From contig NZ_CP104877.1 in NCBI RefSeq assembly GCF_025452095.1, positions 3,782,001 to 3,846,000 of the forward strand: a stretch of DNA of 64,000 nucleotides, read 5' to 3'. Every line of letters starts with the position of its first letter. The first letter of the stretch is position 1. The stretch is from Paenarthrobacter sp. JL.01a (lineage in GTDB: Bacteria > Actinomycetota > Actinomycetes > Actinomycetales > Micrococcaceae). Shown here piece by piece: positions 33,669 to 44,072 of the stretch. The notes beneath the pieces were generated by a model that did no database searches, was not told the DNA's origin, and worked only from the letters and a program-made list of their open reading frames with translations. The position numbers and the translations under genes are program-made.

Positions 33669-34319
33669 ATGGCGATCATTCACAAAGCAACCCTGTCCCC
33701 TTCCAAGCTCGAACTCATCGCTGACTACCTGCCCACGCAGCCGTGGTTCATCCAGGACGGCGCCCCTGAACTCGTCGGTGCCTACCGCTTTGACGATCCC
33801 GCAGGCGAGGTCGGCCTCGAGACCCATGTTGTCGCAGCGGGCGAGCGGATCTACCAGGTTCCCCTTAGCTACCGGGGCCACGAGCTGGGCGGCGCCAACG
33901 AATGGCTGATCGGCACCATGGAACACTCGGTCCTCGGCAAGCGCTGGGTGTACGACGCCTGCGCCGACCCGGTCTACGTCAAAGCCCTCGCCACAGCCAT
34001 CCTCACCGGCCAGGAAGAGGCAGCCTTGCTGGTCGACGGCGAGTCCGAACCCCGCCCCAGCGGCGTTACCGTCAAGGGCAGTGGAACGCTCGACGGCGGT
34101 TTGCCCACCGTGAGTGCGTCGGCGCCGGTATCGGGCAGCGGCGTGACAATCATTGATGCCGGTGATCTCCGGTTGAAGGTGATCCGTGTACTGGACGCTG
34201 CGGCGGATGCATCAGCTGCCACGGCCGAGGCACAGGAACTTCACCACGAGCTTGTCCTCAACGGACAGTGGGCTGGCCTGGACAAGCCGGTGGAGCTGGC
34301 CTCCGTGATCCGGAACTAG
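33669..34319 (+). CDS. Maltokinase N-cap-like domain protein
   Basis: The 216-residue protein with AIIHKATLSPSKLELIADYLPTQPWF, ETHVVAAGERIYQVPLSYRG and NEWLIGTMEHSVLGKRWVYDACADPVY matches the stand-alone N-terminal cap domain found on actinobacterial maltokinases (CG0192-related). Without a kinase lobe it cannot phosphorylate maltose. Its role is unknown. ATG 33669 follows GGGGGA. Confidence 0.82.
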   Translation: MAIIHKATLSPSKLELIADYLPTQPWFIQDGAPELVGAYRFDDPAGEVGLETHVVAAGERIYQVPLSYRGHELGGANEWLIGTMEHSVLGKRWVYDACADPVYVKALATAILTGQEEAALLVDGESEPRPSGVTVKGSGTLDGGLPTVSASAPVSGSGVTIIDAGDLRLKVIRVLDAAADASAATAEAQELHHELVLNGQWAGLDKPVELASVIRN

Positions 34320-34407
34320 GTTCCGGGGCCCTCCTGCGGGCCTGTTGCCTGTAGGAAGCACGGCGTAGGCTGGCTCACGGGGCCATCTACTCCGATAGGG
34401 GTGCACA

Positions 34408-34830
34408 ATGTACAAACCGCAGAACATCTTTGCAGCGACCCAGGATCTTGCCCGGGAATGGGTAAACCACGCAGCAGAGGGAACCAGCTCACAGACCGAT
34501 GCCGTGGTGCGGTGGGCCTTGGCCAGGATTAACCATGCGGATGTACCGTCGGTGGTTCATGGCGTGATGCTCACCCTCACCGGCAACAAGAAGACTGCCA
34601 AGGAAGCCCGGCGCACCGCTGCCAAGGCCGTAAGCCGGGCAACGCGCACTTTGTCCCGCCAGACCCGGAAACCGACAAACCGTCCGCGGGGCTTGCTGAT
34701 CGCCCTCCTCGCCGCCCTTATCGGCGCCGGCGCCGTCCTTGCGTGGCGGACCATGATGCCCTCCGCCGATCCTGATCCCGTGAAAAAGGCGGACGGGCCT
34801 GTGCAACCTCCCGTGCCACCCGTCCCCTGA
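34408..34830 (+). CDS. Single-pass membrane protein of unknown function
   Basis: The 140-residue protein has a helical, basic N-terminal part, one membrane helix near residues 95-112 (GLLIALLAALIGAGAVLAW) and a short Pro-rich tail (VQPPVPPVP). It is probably oriented with the long basic domain in the cytoplasm. No homologous family is recognised. Confidence 0.7.
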   Translation: MYKPQNIFAATQDLAREWVNHAAEGTSSQTDAVVRWALARINHADVPSVVHGVMLTLTGNKKTAKEARRTAAKAVSRATRTLSRQTRKPTNRPRGLLIALLAALIGAGAVLAWRTMMPSADPDPVKKADGPVQPPVPPVP

Positions 34831-34848
34831 AACGCGAGCGCCTGCTGG

Positions 34849-35271
34849 CTAGCCCGAAGAATCCCTGCCGCGCCTGCCAATGCGCCGCCGCAAGGAAGAT
34901 CCGGCCAGAAGCAGATACGCTCCTGTGCTGGCCAAGAGAAATCCGACCACGCCCAGTATCACCAGCTGCGTGGTGATTCCCACGATCACCATCACGAAGC
35001 CACCCACCAGGGCAAGGACGCCACCTGTAGTCCGGGCCATTGCACCTCGAAGGCGGCCCGACTTCAGTTCAAGGGCAAGGTCCGGATCCGTTGCCGCCAG
35101 ATCCCGCTCCAGCTCCTCCAAGCTCCTGCGCTCTTCATCCGACAAGGACACCGGAATCTTCCTCACCACGCGAGCAGCATGGTTGTTGTGGCACTGCTGC
35201 TCAGATATCGGCGCGGACGCTGCTTGCCGTGCCTTGCCTTCATTATCTTCCTGATCCTGCCTCACAGCCAC
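34849..35271 (-). CDS. DUF3040 membrane protein
   Basis: The core SLSDEERRSLEELERDLAATDPDLALEL followed by two hydrophobic helices is the actinobacterial DUF3040 pattern. The family usually starts just before this motif, so GTG 35166 may be the true start, giving ~105 residues. GTG 35271 gives 140 residues with a hydrophilic extension. Function unknown; it is a common actinobacterial envelope protein. Confidence 0.8.
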   Translation of the reverse strand: MAVRQDQEDNEGKARQAASAPISEQQCHNNHAARVVRKIPVSLSDEERRSLEELERDLAATDPDLALELKSGRLRGAMARTTGGVLALVGGFVMVIVGITTQLVILGVVGFLLASTGAYLLLAGSSLRRRIGRRGRDSSG

Positions 35272-35335
35272 TGCCCTTCCAGCCGCTGCCGCGACTGTCC
35301 TTCACCTGCTGCCACGCCACGCGCATACTGGGTCC

Positions 35336-35734
35336 ATGAGCGACAAGGATGACTTTTTGGCATGGCTCCGGACGGCTTTGTACAAAGCAGAGTTGGCCCT
35401 CCATAATGGCGATGCGGCACCGCGCCGGGCCCTGTGGTCCCGAAATGAACCGGTCAGCGTGCTGGGTGCCTTCAAGAATGCCTACGGGCAGCAGGAACTG
35501 AATGAACTCTTCGAGGCACTGGGGGCCAGCTTTTCCGACTGCACGTCGTATGAATTCGAGCTCCAGGCCTACGACGTCATCGGGGACATGGCCTACACGG
35601 CAGGGTTGGAGCACACCTCAGCCACGCTGAATGGAACCCCACGGACCTACACGCTCAGGGCAACCCAGGTGTACCGCCGCGAGAACGGCGAGTGGAAGGT
35701 AGCGCACAGACACGGCGATACAGTGGCAGACTGA
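35336..35734 (+). CDS. SnoaL/NTF2-like domain protein
   Basis: The 132-residue protein has FLAWLRTALYKAELALHNGDAAPRRALWSRNEPVSVLGA and a C-terminal TQVYRRENGEWKVAHRHGD, the DUF4440/SnoaL-like cone fold. Such proteins are ligand binders or small isomerases/cyclases; no substrate can be assigned. Confidence 0.85.
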   Translation: MSDKDDFLAWLRTALYKAELALHNGDAAPRRALWSRNEPVSVLGAFKNAYGQQELNELFEALGASFSDCTSYEFELQAYDVIGDMAYTAGLEHTSATLNGTPRTYTLRATQVYRRENGEWKVAHRHGDTVAD

Positions 35735-35793
35735 GTGGGAGTTCTTCCCTGTAATCGGACAACGAACCACTGATCGGAAGGTTGCGTCTTCCC

Positions 35794-36198
35794 ATGGCCA
35801 AAAAATCCACAGTCACTTCCAGTCCCGTAAAAACCGTCCGCGTTCCCAGGAAGCGTTCACGCGGGCGCACGCTCTGGCTCATCGCCGCAGGACTTGTCGC
35901 CGGCATCGCAGGCGGCGTCTTCGCAGTCAGGATGCTGGTGCCGCCCGGCGAACCTGAACCGGTTCGGGACCTTGAACCCCAGCCCAGTGAGACGCTCCCC
36001 AGGGAAGAACCTGTAGAAATCTCGACGAGGATGCGCCCGGGCGAGTGGACCGAAGAGTCCCTTCAGGCGCACGTTGAGGACTATCGGCACCGGATCCGGG
36101 AGATGGGCGCCAGGGAGTCGCAGATTGTCACCAACGTGGAGCGCACGGAATCGGGAGCCGCCCGGGTGGTGGTCAGTTGGGACCGGACCCGGGACTAG
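35794..36198 (+). CDS. Small single-pass membrane protein
   Basis: The 134-residue protein has a Lys/Arg-rich start (MAKKSTVTSSPVKTVRVPRK), one helix (LWLIAAGLVAGIAGGVFAV) and an acidic extracytoplasmic tail. TTG 35782 is a possible upstream start but abuts the GGAAGG element, so ATG 35794 is preferred. No family is recognised. Confidence 0.68.
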   Translation: MAKKSTVTSSPVKTVRVPRKRSRGRTLWLIAAGLVAGIAGGVFAVRMLVPPGEPEPVRDLEPQPSETLPREEPVEISTRMRPGEWTEESLQAHVEDYRHRIREMGARESQIVTNVERTESGAARVVVSWDRTRD

Positions 36199-36207
36199 CT
36201 CCCGTTC

Positions 36208-36636
36208 CTAAAGTTCTTCCCCCGACCGCGGACGCCATACGACGACGGCCTGGGACCTTCCGCGCGGGCGCTGGCCCCGGGCGAGGCTCACCACGTCTCC
36301 GGCGGCTCCGGCCGCGAAGATCCTGGTGTCCACAGGCGTCCGGCGCCGCGACAGTTCCTCGGTCAGCTCAGCTACGCGGTATTGCAGCGCGGCTACCTGG
36401 TTTTCGAGGTCCAGGATGCGTTTGATGCCCTCAAGGGACACGCCGGACTGTGAGAGGCGCTGGACCTCACGCAGCTTGTTGACATCGTTTTGCGAATATC
36501 GCCGGGATTTGCCCGGCGCACGGCTGGGCGAGACGATGCCCAGCCGGTCGTACTGGCGCAACGTCTGCGGATGCATGTCGGCAAGCTCCGCAGCTACGGA
36601 GATGACGAAGATCGGCTGATTGACGTCGATTGCCAT
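36208..36636 (-). CDS. hspR: Heat-shock repressor HspR
   Basis: The 142-residue MerR-family protein (FVISVAAELADMHPQTLRQYDRLGIVSPSRAPGKSRRYS) has the HspR hallmark HPQTLRQYDRLG. It is the last gene of the dnaK-grpE-dnaJ-hspR operon. It binds HAIR sites together with DnaK and represses the operon. Two such sites are visible upstream of dnaK. GGAGAGGG precedes the ATG. Confidence 0.95.
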   Translation of the reverse strand: MAIDVNQPIFVISVAAELADMHPQTLRQYDRLGIVSPSRAPGKSRRYSQNDVNKLREVQRLSQSGVSLEGIKRILDLENQVAALQYRVAELTEELSRRRTPVDTRIFAAGAAGDVVSLARGQRPRGRSQAVVVWRPRSGEEL

Positions 36637-36646
36637 GACCCTCTCC

Positions 36647-37621
36647 TTACAACCGGGCCTTCGCGGCCAGGTCGTGACGCGGATTGGCGTCGGAGGTGGC
36701 TGCAGCGAACGCCTTCACAGCTTCTTCAGCTTCCTTGTTCAGGTTTTGAGGAACGGCGACGTCGATGGTCACCAGCAGGTCGCCGGTCCCCTTCGATGTC
36801 TTCACGCCGCGGCCCTTCACCCGCAAAGTGCGGCCAGCGGGTGTGCCCGCCGGGACACGCAACTTGACGGTGTCGCCGTCGAGCGTTGGAACCTCAATGG
36901 TGGCGCCGAGCGCCGCTTCCGCGAACGTGACGGGCACGTGGATGCGGATGTTGTCGCCGTCGCGCTGGAAGAAATCGTGGGGTTTCACGTTGACCGTGAT
37001 GATGAGGTCGCCGTTTCCGGCCGGGCCAACGTTGCCCTTGCCGCGCTGGCGTACCTTCTGCCCGTCCTTGATTCCCGCGGGAATCTTGACGTCGATGACG
37101 TTCCCGTTGCTCTCGCGGAGGCTCACCGTGGTGCCTTTGATGGAACCCGCAAACGAGATCGTGGTGGACGCGGTGCGGTCCGAACCCTTCTGTGGTGCGC
37201 GTTGGAAGCCGGTGGGGCCGCCACCGAATCCGCCCCCAAACAGGTCAGCAAACTCCGGCGGAATACCTCCGCCCTGTGGCTGACGTGCGCCTGCGCCGCC
37301 GCCGAACAAGCCACCGAACAGGTCCTCAAACCCGCCGTTGGCCCCGGCACCGCCACGTCCGGCGCCCGGAGCGAACCGCGCACCGCCACCCATGGCCCGG
37401 ATGGCGTCATACTGTTGCCGGTCCTCGGGACTCGACAACACCGAGTAAGCCTCGGAAATATCCTTGAACCGCTTCTCCGCAGCAGCATCCCCGGCGTTGG
37501 TATCGGGGTGGTACTGCCGGGCAAGCTTGCGGTAAGCCTTCTTGATGTCAGCGTCGGACGCGTCCTTGGCAACACCAAGGATCGCGTAAAAATCCTTTTC
37601 AACCCAGTCCTGGCTGGCCAA
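36647..37621 (-). CDS. dnaJ: DnaJ-type co-chaperone lacking the zinc-finger domain
   Basis: The 324-residue protein has an intact J-domain (DFYAILGVAKDASDADIKKAYRKLARQYHPDTN, HPD present), a Gly-rich linker (GGFEDLFGGLFGGGAGA) and C-terminal substrate-binding domains. The CxxCxGxG zinc repeats are absent, so it is a type II J-protein (DnaJ1/CbpA-like). It starts with TTG 37621 preceded by AAAGGAAA. It works with DnaK and GrpE. Confidence 0.94.
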   Translation of the reverse strand: MASQDWVEKDFYAILGVAKDASDADIKKAYRKLARQYHPDTNAGDAAAEKRFKDISEAYSVLSSPEDRQQYDAIRAMGGGARFAPGAGRGGAGANGGFEDLFGGLFGGGAGARQPQGGGIPPEFADLFGGGFGGGPTGFQRAPQKGSDRTASTTISFAGSIKGTTVSLRESNGNVIDVKIPAGIKDGQKVRQRGKGNVGPAGNGDLIITVNVKPHDFFQRDGDNIRIHVPVTFAEAALGATIEVPTLDGDTVKLRVPAGTPAGRTLRVKGRGVKTSKGTGDLLVTIDVAVPQNLNKEAEEAVKAFAAATSDANPRHDLAAKARL

Positions 37622-37643
37622 GAGCGTTTCCTTTCGTTGGTAA

Positions 37644-37700
37644 CGAGATGGCAGTTCGTCCCAATGTTCTCTTCAAACACTGTCACGAACTGCCATCTCG
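37644..37700. promoter_or_regulatory. Perfect 16-bp inverted repeat between grpE and dnaJ
   Basis: CGAGATGGCAGTTCGT (37644-37659) and its exact complement at 37685-37700 flank a 25-nt loop. In the operon mRNA this forms a stable hairpin in the grpE-dnaJ gap. It could set relative expression by partial termination, RNase processing or stability control. It ends 23 nt before the dnaJ TTG. The role is inferred. Confidence 0.75.
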
Positions 37701-37708
37701 ATGAGTTG

Positions 37709-38380
37709 TTACGCGGGTACAGCCACAATCACCTGGGCTGCACGGAGGACACGCTCGCCTGAGCGGTATCCGGAGCGCAGCACCTGGCTGACAGTGTCAA
37801 CCTGGATGTCTTCACCGGGCTGCTGGATGAGTGCTTCGTGGATGGTGGGGTCGAATTCGACTCCCGTGTCCGCGATGCGTTCCAGTCCGTACGTCTTGAG
37901 CGCGTTCTCCAGCTTGGTGGCGATGGCGGCGAAGGGGCCGTCTTCGAGGTCACCGTGCTGGCGAGCGGCATCGACGTCGTCCAGTACCGGGAGCAGGGAG
38001 TTCAGGACGCCGATGACGGCCATCTCCCCTGCTACGGCGCGGTCGCGCTCGACGCGCTTGCGGTAGTTGACGTACTCAGCCTGGAGGCGAAGGAGGTCAT
38101 TGCGGAGCTCCGCTGCCTGGGCTTCGGCTGCCGCACCTGAGGCTACCGACTCTTCAGCCGGCACCTCTACCCCGTTGAGGATTTCCTCAGCCTGGGAGAG
38201 GGCGTCGCCGTCTGTCGGAGCAGCGTTGCCTTCGGCGCCCGCTTCGCCGTGGGGGTGGCGGGCGGCCCCGGTCTCCGGGTCAACCTTGCGGTTGTCCCGG
38301 ATAACCGGCTTCTGCTGGCCTGATCCCTCGTTGGCGCCGCGTTCGTCAGAGTGCTCTGCTTCGTTGCCGTGATGAGGCAT
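37709..38380 (-). CDS. grpE: Nucleotide exchange factor GrpE
   Basis: GrpE releases ADP from DnaK. The 223-residue protein has a disordered acidic N-terminus, a long coiled coil (LRNDLLRLQAEYVNYRKRVERDR) and the C-terminal beta domain with VEFDPTIHEALIQQPGEDIQVDTVSQVLRSGYRSGERVLRAAQVIVA, the conserved exchange-factor signature. It lies two bases after the dnaK stop. Confidence 0.95.
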   Translation of the reverse strand: MPHHGNEAEHSDERGANEGSGQQKPVIRDNRKVDPETGAARHPHGEAGAEGNAAPTDGDALSQAEEILNGVEVPAEESVASGAAAEAQAAELRNDLLRLQAEYVNYRKRVERDRAVAGEMAVIGVLNSLLPVLDDVDAARQHGDLEDGPFAAIATKLENALKTYGLERIADTGVEFDPTIHEALIQQPGEDIQVDTVSQVLRSGYRSGERVLRAAQVIVAVPA

Positions 38381-38382
38381 GG

Positions 38383-40423
<2,041 letters not shown>

Positions 40424-40441
40424 CCTTGTCCACCAGACCGA

Positions 40442-41338
40442 CTACTTCCCTGTGTTTGCAGGGATTTCATCACCCTTTTCGCTCACGGTGAACTGTTCCA
40501 AGGGCTCCGGTTTGTACACCCATGCCACCAGTACCACGGAGATAATCATCAGCAGGAACCATGCCAGGAGCTTGTCAATGGACACCGCCTGCCAGCCCGC
40601 CAGCTGGTTCGGATACAGCCACGCACGCGACCACGTGCCGATGTTCTCCGCAAACCAGATGAACAGCGCCACCAGCAGGAACGACACCAGGATCGGCATG
40701 CGGAACCGCTTCCGGAACACCCTGAAGTGCATCACGCACCGGCCGTAGACAAGCACGACGGCGGCCAGCAGCACCCAGCGAAGGTCAAGGATGTAGTGGT
40801 GCGAGAAGAAGTTGACGTAGATCGCACCGGCAACAAGGGCAGTGATCCAGCGTCGAGGGTAGCGGTCAAAGCGGAGATCGAACAGCCTGAACACCCGGAC
40901 CATATACGAACCCACGGCGGCGTACATGAATCCACTGAACAGCGGCACGGCGCCGATCCGGAGCACCCCTTCAGCGTCGTAGGCCCAGGAGCCGACGTCC
41001 GTCTTGAACAGCTCCATCACGGTCCCCACCACATGGAAGAGCAGGATCACCCGGAGCTCGCGCAGGGTCTCGAGTTTGAAGCAGATCATCAGGACCTGGA
41101 TGACGACGGCGGCGATGGTCAGGAAATCGTTGCTGGCCAAACCAGCGTCAGCGGGATACCAGAGCCGGACTCCGATGATCACCACCAGCAGCAAAGCACC
41201 GAATACGCACGCCCACGCCTGTTTCAGGCCGAAAACCACAAACTCGGTGAGCTGCCCTCGGAGCTTTCCCCCGGAGCGGTCCAGGTAGCGGTGCGCAGCC
41301 TGGTCGATAGCCTGCTCCACCGATGTGGAATTACGCAT
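40442..41338 (-). CDS. DUF817 integral membrane protein
   Basis: The 298-residue protein has about eight hydrophobic segments. Conserved motifs include GVRLWYPADAGLASNDFLTI, FKTDVGSWAYDAEGVLRIGAVPLFSGFMYAAVGSYM and NFFSHHYILDLRW, typical of DUF817. Function unknown. ATG 41338 lies within the end of the MpaB-like gene (8-bp overlap), so translation is coupled. Confidence 0.85.
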   Translation of the reverse strand: MRNSTSVEQAIDQAAHRYLDRSGGKLRGQLTEFVVFGLKQAWACVFGALLLVVIIGVRLWYPADAGLASNDFLTIAAVVIQVLMICFKLETLRELRVILLFHVVGTVMELFKTDVGSWAYDAEGVLRIGAVPLFSGFMYAAVGSYMVRVFRLFDLRFDRYPRRWITALVAGAIYVNFFSHHYILDLRWVLLAAVVLVYGRCVMHFRVFRKRFRMPILVSFLLVALFIWFAENIGTWSRAWLYPNQLAGWQAVSIDKLLAWFLLMIISVVLVAWVYKPEPLEQFTVSEKGDEIPANTGK

Positions 41339-42122
41339 GTGGCGCCCCCCTGTCCACAGCAAGCTGCCTCAAGTAGTAGTCCCGGGGCCAGTGCCGCACG
41401 CGCTGCGGCAGCCGCGGGTAGACACGCCCCACGGTCCTCATGATCCTGTTGAAGCGGCGCTCATGCCCGGCGCTCCACTCAAGGCCGTAGGCGTCCCGCA
41501 CATGATCGGGCAGCAGGCCGGCCGTCAGGAATCGTGCCAGCGGCATGGCCAGTCGCAGCAGCTGCGGGCCACCTGAGGGGTGGAGCAAGTCCCGCGCAAC
41601 GCCCAACGCCTTGGCGTCCGGCTGCAGCGCGGCGACTTGAGCATCCCAATATTCAGCGAAGGCGGGCCGATCCGGCGGCCACAAGCTGGCCGGAAGCTGC
41701 AGGGCAGTCCCGATCCGCGCGTACTCGCGATAGATGCGGTCGGCGGCGTCGTCGTCGAGCGTCCCATGGACCTGCTCGTAAACGGTGACGGCGGTCTCGT
41801 ACAAGGTGGCGACCACCCACAGCTGGGATTCGGCGTCGAACGCGCTGTAGCCTGCGGACGATTCATCGGCTCCCCGGCGAACCGGCGCGTGGGCACGGTT
41901 GACGGCTCGGCGGACGGCCTTCACTTGTTCCTCGGAGCCGTAAACCACCGCATAGACGTAGGTCATGGTGGCGCGGAGCCTGTCCATGGGACGCTCGGCG
42001 AAATTGCTGTGCTCCGCCACGCCGTGCCCCACGCGGGGGTTGGCGATTTGCAGGAGAATCGCGCGTCCCGCACCTGCCAGCAGGACGCCCTCCGCACCAA
42101 TATCCGCCAATCCCCGAACCAT
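41331..42122 (-). CDS. Oxygenase MpaB family protein (DUF2236)
   Basis: The 263-residue all-helical protein starts GLADIGAEGVLLAGAGRAILLQIANPRVGHGVAEHSNFAERPMDRL. It has the family's arginine and histidine positions (VAEHS, HAPVRR) and WSAGHERRFNRIMRTVGRVYPRLPQRVRHWPRDYYLR near the end. Relatives include the latex-cleaving oxygenase Lcp and the fungal MpaB. The substrate here is unknown. Confidence 0.85.
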   Translation of the reverse strand: MVRGLADIGAEGVLLAGAGRAILLQIANPRVGHGVAEHSNFAERPMDRLRATMTYVYAVVYGSEEQVKAVRRAVNRAHAPVRRGADESSAGYSAFDAESQLWVVATLYETAVTVYEQVHGTLDDDAADRIYREYARIGTALQLPASLWPPDRPAFAEYWDAQVAALQPDAKALGVARDLLHPSGGPQLLRLAMPLARFLTAGLLPDHVRDAYGLEWSAGHERRFNRIMRTVGRVYPRLPQRVRHWPRDYYLRQLAVDRGAPHA

Positions 42123-42145
42123 CCGAATACTCTAGCGCTCCCGCC

Positions 42146-42871
42146 TTAGAGCCCGGCCACACCCTCGAGCACTGCCAGCTGATGCTCAAACAACTCGTCG
42201 CGGGCCTTGAAGGTGTCCGGACCGTACTGGCCGAAAACTTCGAAGCTGATCGCGCCAAAAATGGAGGTCCACGCGAGCACGCCGCGTGCGAGGGACGATT
42301 CCGGGACCTCAAGGTTCAGTTCGGAGCGGATGGCGTCCAGGTCCGCGGCCAGCGCCGGAGGAATCACGACGCCGGGACCCACCTCCGCGTTGAGCGCCCC
42401 GGCCCGCTGGGCTGCGTCGAAGATGCCCACCAATCGGAAAATCACCCGGGTTCCAGGGACGGTGGTGCGCTCCCCGGGAGCCTGGTATCCGGGCACGGGA
42501 CTGCCGAAGAGGAGGGCGTAGCTGGCAGGCTCCCGGATCGCCCACTGCCGGACGGCACGGCCCAGAGCCCTGAATTGCCCGGGGAAGTCCGCCTCCGGGA
42601 CGGCTGCCACGGCTGCGTCCACCTGGTCGCCGAGCTCGTTGTAGCCGTCGATCAGCAAGAGCGTGAGGAGTTCGTCGCGGTTCTGGACATAGCGGTAGAC
42701 CGCAGAAGATACGACGCCTAGATCCCTCGCCACGGCCCGCAAGGACAGGGCAGCAGCTCCATGGACAGCCAAGTGCTCCCGACCAATCCTGACGATATCC
42801 ACCAGCGTTTGGGCGCGGGCACGTTCGCGCGGAGTGGCAGCTTTGGCATTGGAGGCTTTTGCGGCAGACAT
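42146..42871 (-). CDS. TetR-family repressor with WHG-type C-terminal domain
   Basis: The 241-residue protein has an N-terminal HTH (AVHGAAALSLRAVARDLGVVSSAVYRYVQNRDELLTLLL) and a ligand domain of the TetR_C WHG type (FPGQFRALGRAVRQWAIREPASYALLFGSP). It is divergent from an NAD(P)-dependent reductase gene. Three related palindromes fill the gap, indicating control of both genes. ATG 42871 is preferred over 42889. Confidence 0.92.
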   Translation of the reverse strand: MSAAKASNAKAATPRERARAQTLVDIVRIGREHLAVHGAAALSLRAVARDLGVVSSAVYRYVQNRDELLTLLLIDGYNELGDQVDAAVAAVPEADFPGQFRALGRAVRQWAIREPASYALLFGSPVPGYQAPGERTTVPGTRVIFRLVGIFDAAQRAGALNAEVGPGVVIPPALAADLDAIRSELNLEVPESSLARGVLAWTSIFGAISFEVFGQYGPDTFKARDELFEHQLAVLEGVAGL

Positions 42872-42889
42872 GGCTACAGCTTGCCACAA

Positions 42890-42977
42890 GAGAGAGCGCT
42901 GTCAACATTCGAGAGCAGTGCTCTTGACATTCAGATGGATAGTCGCCATTCTGAATGAGAGAGCAGTGCTCTCTCAT
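42890..42977. promoter_or_regulatory. Triple TetR operator in a divergent promoter
   Basis: A perfect palindrome with arms ATGAGAGAGCA / TGCTCTCTCAT around one G spans 42955-42977. A second, AGAGCA-G-TGCTCT, spans 42912-42924. A weaker AGAGAGAGCGCTGT lies at 42891-42902. TTGACA boxes at 42924-42929 (plus) and 42905-42900 (minus) sit next to the operators, so bound repressor would cover both -35 regions. Confidence 0.85.
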
Positions 42978-43017
42978 TGCTTTCAGCCAAAGAATCCCAA
43001 CCACGAAAAAGGCCACC

Positions 43018-43962
43018 ATGTACGTTGTCACCGGAGCAGGACCTGTCGGATACACCATTGCTGAACAACTCGCGGAGCAAGGCCACCAGGTCCGGGTGCT
43101 GACCCGCTCAGGCAACGGCCCGGAACATCCCCTCGTGGAAAGGAAGCGGGTGGACGCCTCAAATCCCGCGCAGCTCAACGAAGCCGTGGCAGGAGCATCG
43201 GCAGTATTCCACTGCATCCACGGATCGGCCTACCGCGCCGCAGCGTGGGCCGCCGAACTCCCCCAGGCCGAGCAAGTGGTGATGGATGCAGCGGCAGCCG
43301 CGGGCGCCGTCGTCGTCTTTCCTGAAAGCCTGTATTCGTACAGCGAGCCGGACCGGGTCATGACGGAGGCCGGGCCGCGGGCTGCCAGCGGCGGTAAACG
43401 CGGCATCCGGACCGCCCTGTTGAACGCGCGCCAGGCACACGCGGCGAACACCGTGAGCGTAGTGGCAGGGGACTTCTACGGCCCGCTCGTGAAGATGGCC
43501 CACGCCGGCGAGCGCATGGTCACGCCACTCCTGGCCGGTAAGGCCGTGCAGGTCATCGGGAGCTCGCGCCAGCCGCATTCGTTTACCTATGTCCCCGATC
43601 TGGCCGCCGCCATGATCGCTGCAGCCGGGAAGCCCGAACTTTGGAATACCGTGCTGCACGCGCCCACAGGTCCTGCCATCACCCAGCGCGATATGGCAGC
43701 AGCGTACGCCTCAGCCGCCGGCGTTGCTGCGCCGAAGGTGGGCGCCGTGCCTGGCTGGGTGCTGCGGACAGCCGGGGTGTTTTCCACGGACATGCGGGAA
43801 CTGGCCGAACTGCTGTACCAGTTCGAGAAGCCGTTCATCATGGATTCCGCCGAAAGCCAGCGACTCCTGGGACTCGAACCGACTCCACTTCCGCAGGCAG
43901 CCGCAGTTACCGTGGCATGGTGGCGGCAGGCCGCCCGGCAAGCGGACCAGGCAACGGCTTAG
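43018..43962 (+). CDS. NAD(P)-dependent epimerase/reductase (atypical SDR)
   Basis: The 314-residue Rossmann protein has MYVVTGAGPVGYTIAEQLAEQGHQVRVLTRSG (GxGxxG) and an extended-SDR architecture with SLYSYSEP, PHSFTYVPDLAAAMI and APTGPAITQRDMAAAYA. The canonical YxxxK is not clear, so catalysis may differ. It is probably repressed by the divergent TetR and induced by its ligand. Confidence 0.88.
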   Translation: MYVVTGAGPVGYTIAEQLAEQGHQVRVLTRSGNGPEHPLVERKRVDASNPAQLNEAVAGASAVFHCIHGSAYRAAAWAAELPQAEQVVMDAAAAAGAVVVFPESLYSYSEPDRVMTEAGPRAASGGKRGIRTALLNARQAHAANTVSVVAGDFYGPLVKMAHAGERMVTPLLAGKAVQVIGSSRQPHSFTYVPDLAAAMIAAAGKPELWNTVLHAPTGPAITQRDMAAAYASAAGVAAPKVGAVPGWVLRTAGVFSTDMRELAELLYQFEKPFIMDSAESQRLLGLEPTPLPQAAAVTVAWWRQAARQADQATA

Positions 43963-44072
43963 CCCCTGGCTGATGTCGCCTCGATGGGTTTATGGGTTCA
44001 TCCCTACCCCTGGATCCCAGTGACTACACGGAATTGCGGGAGTAGCCTTGTTCCAGTTGTAGTTGTGGATTT

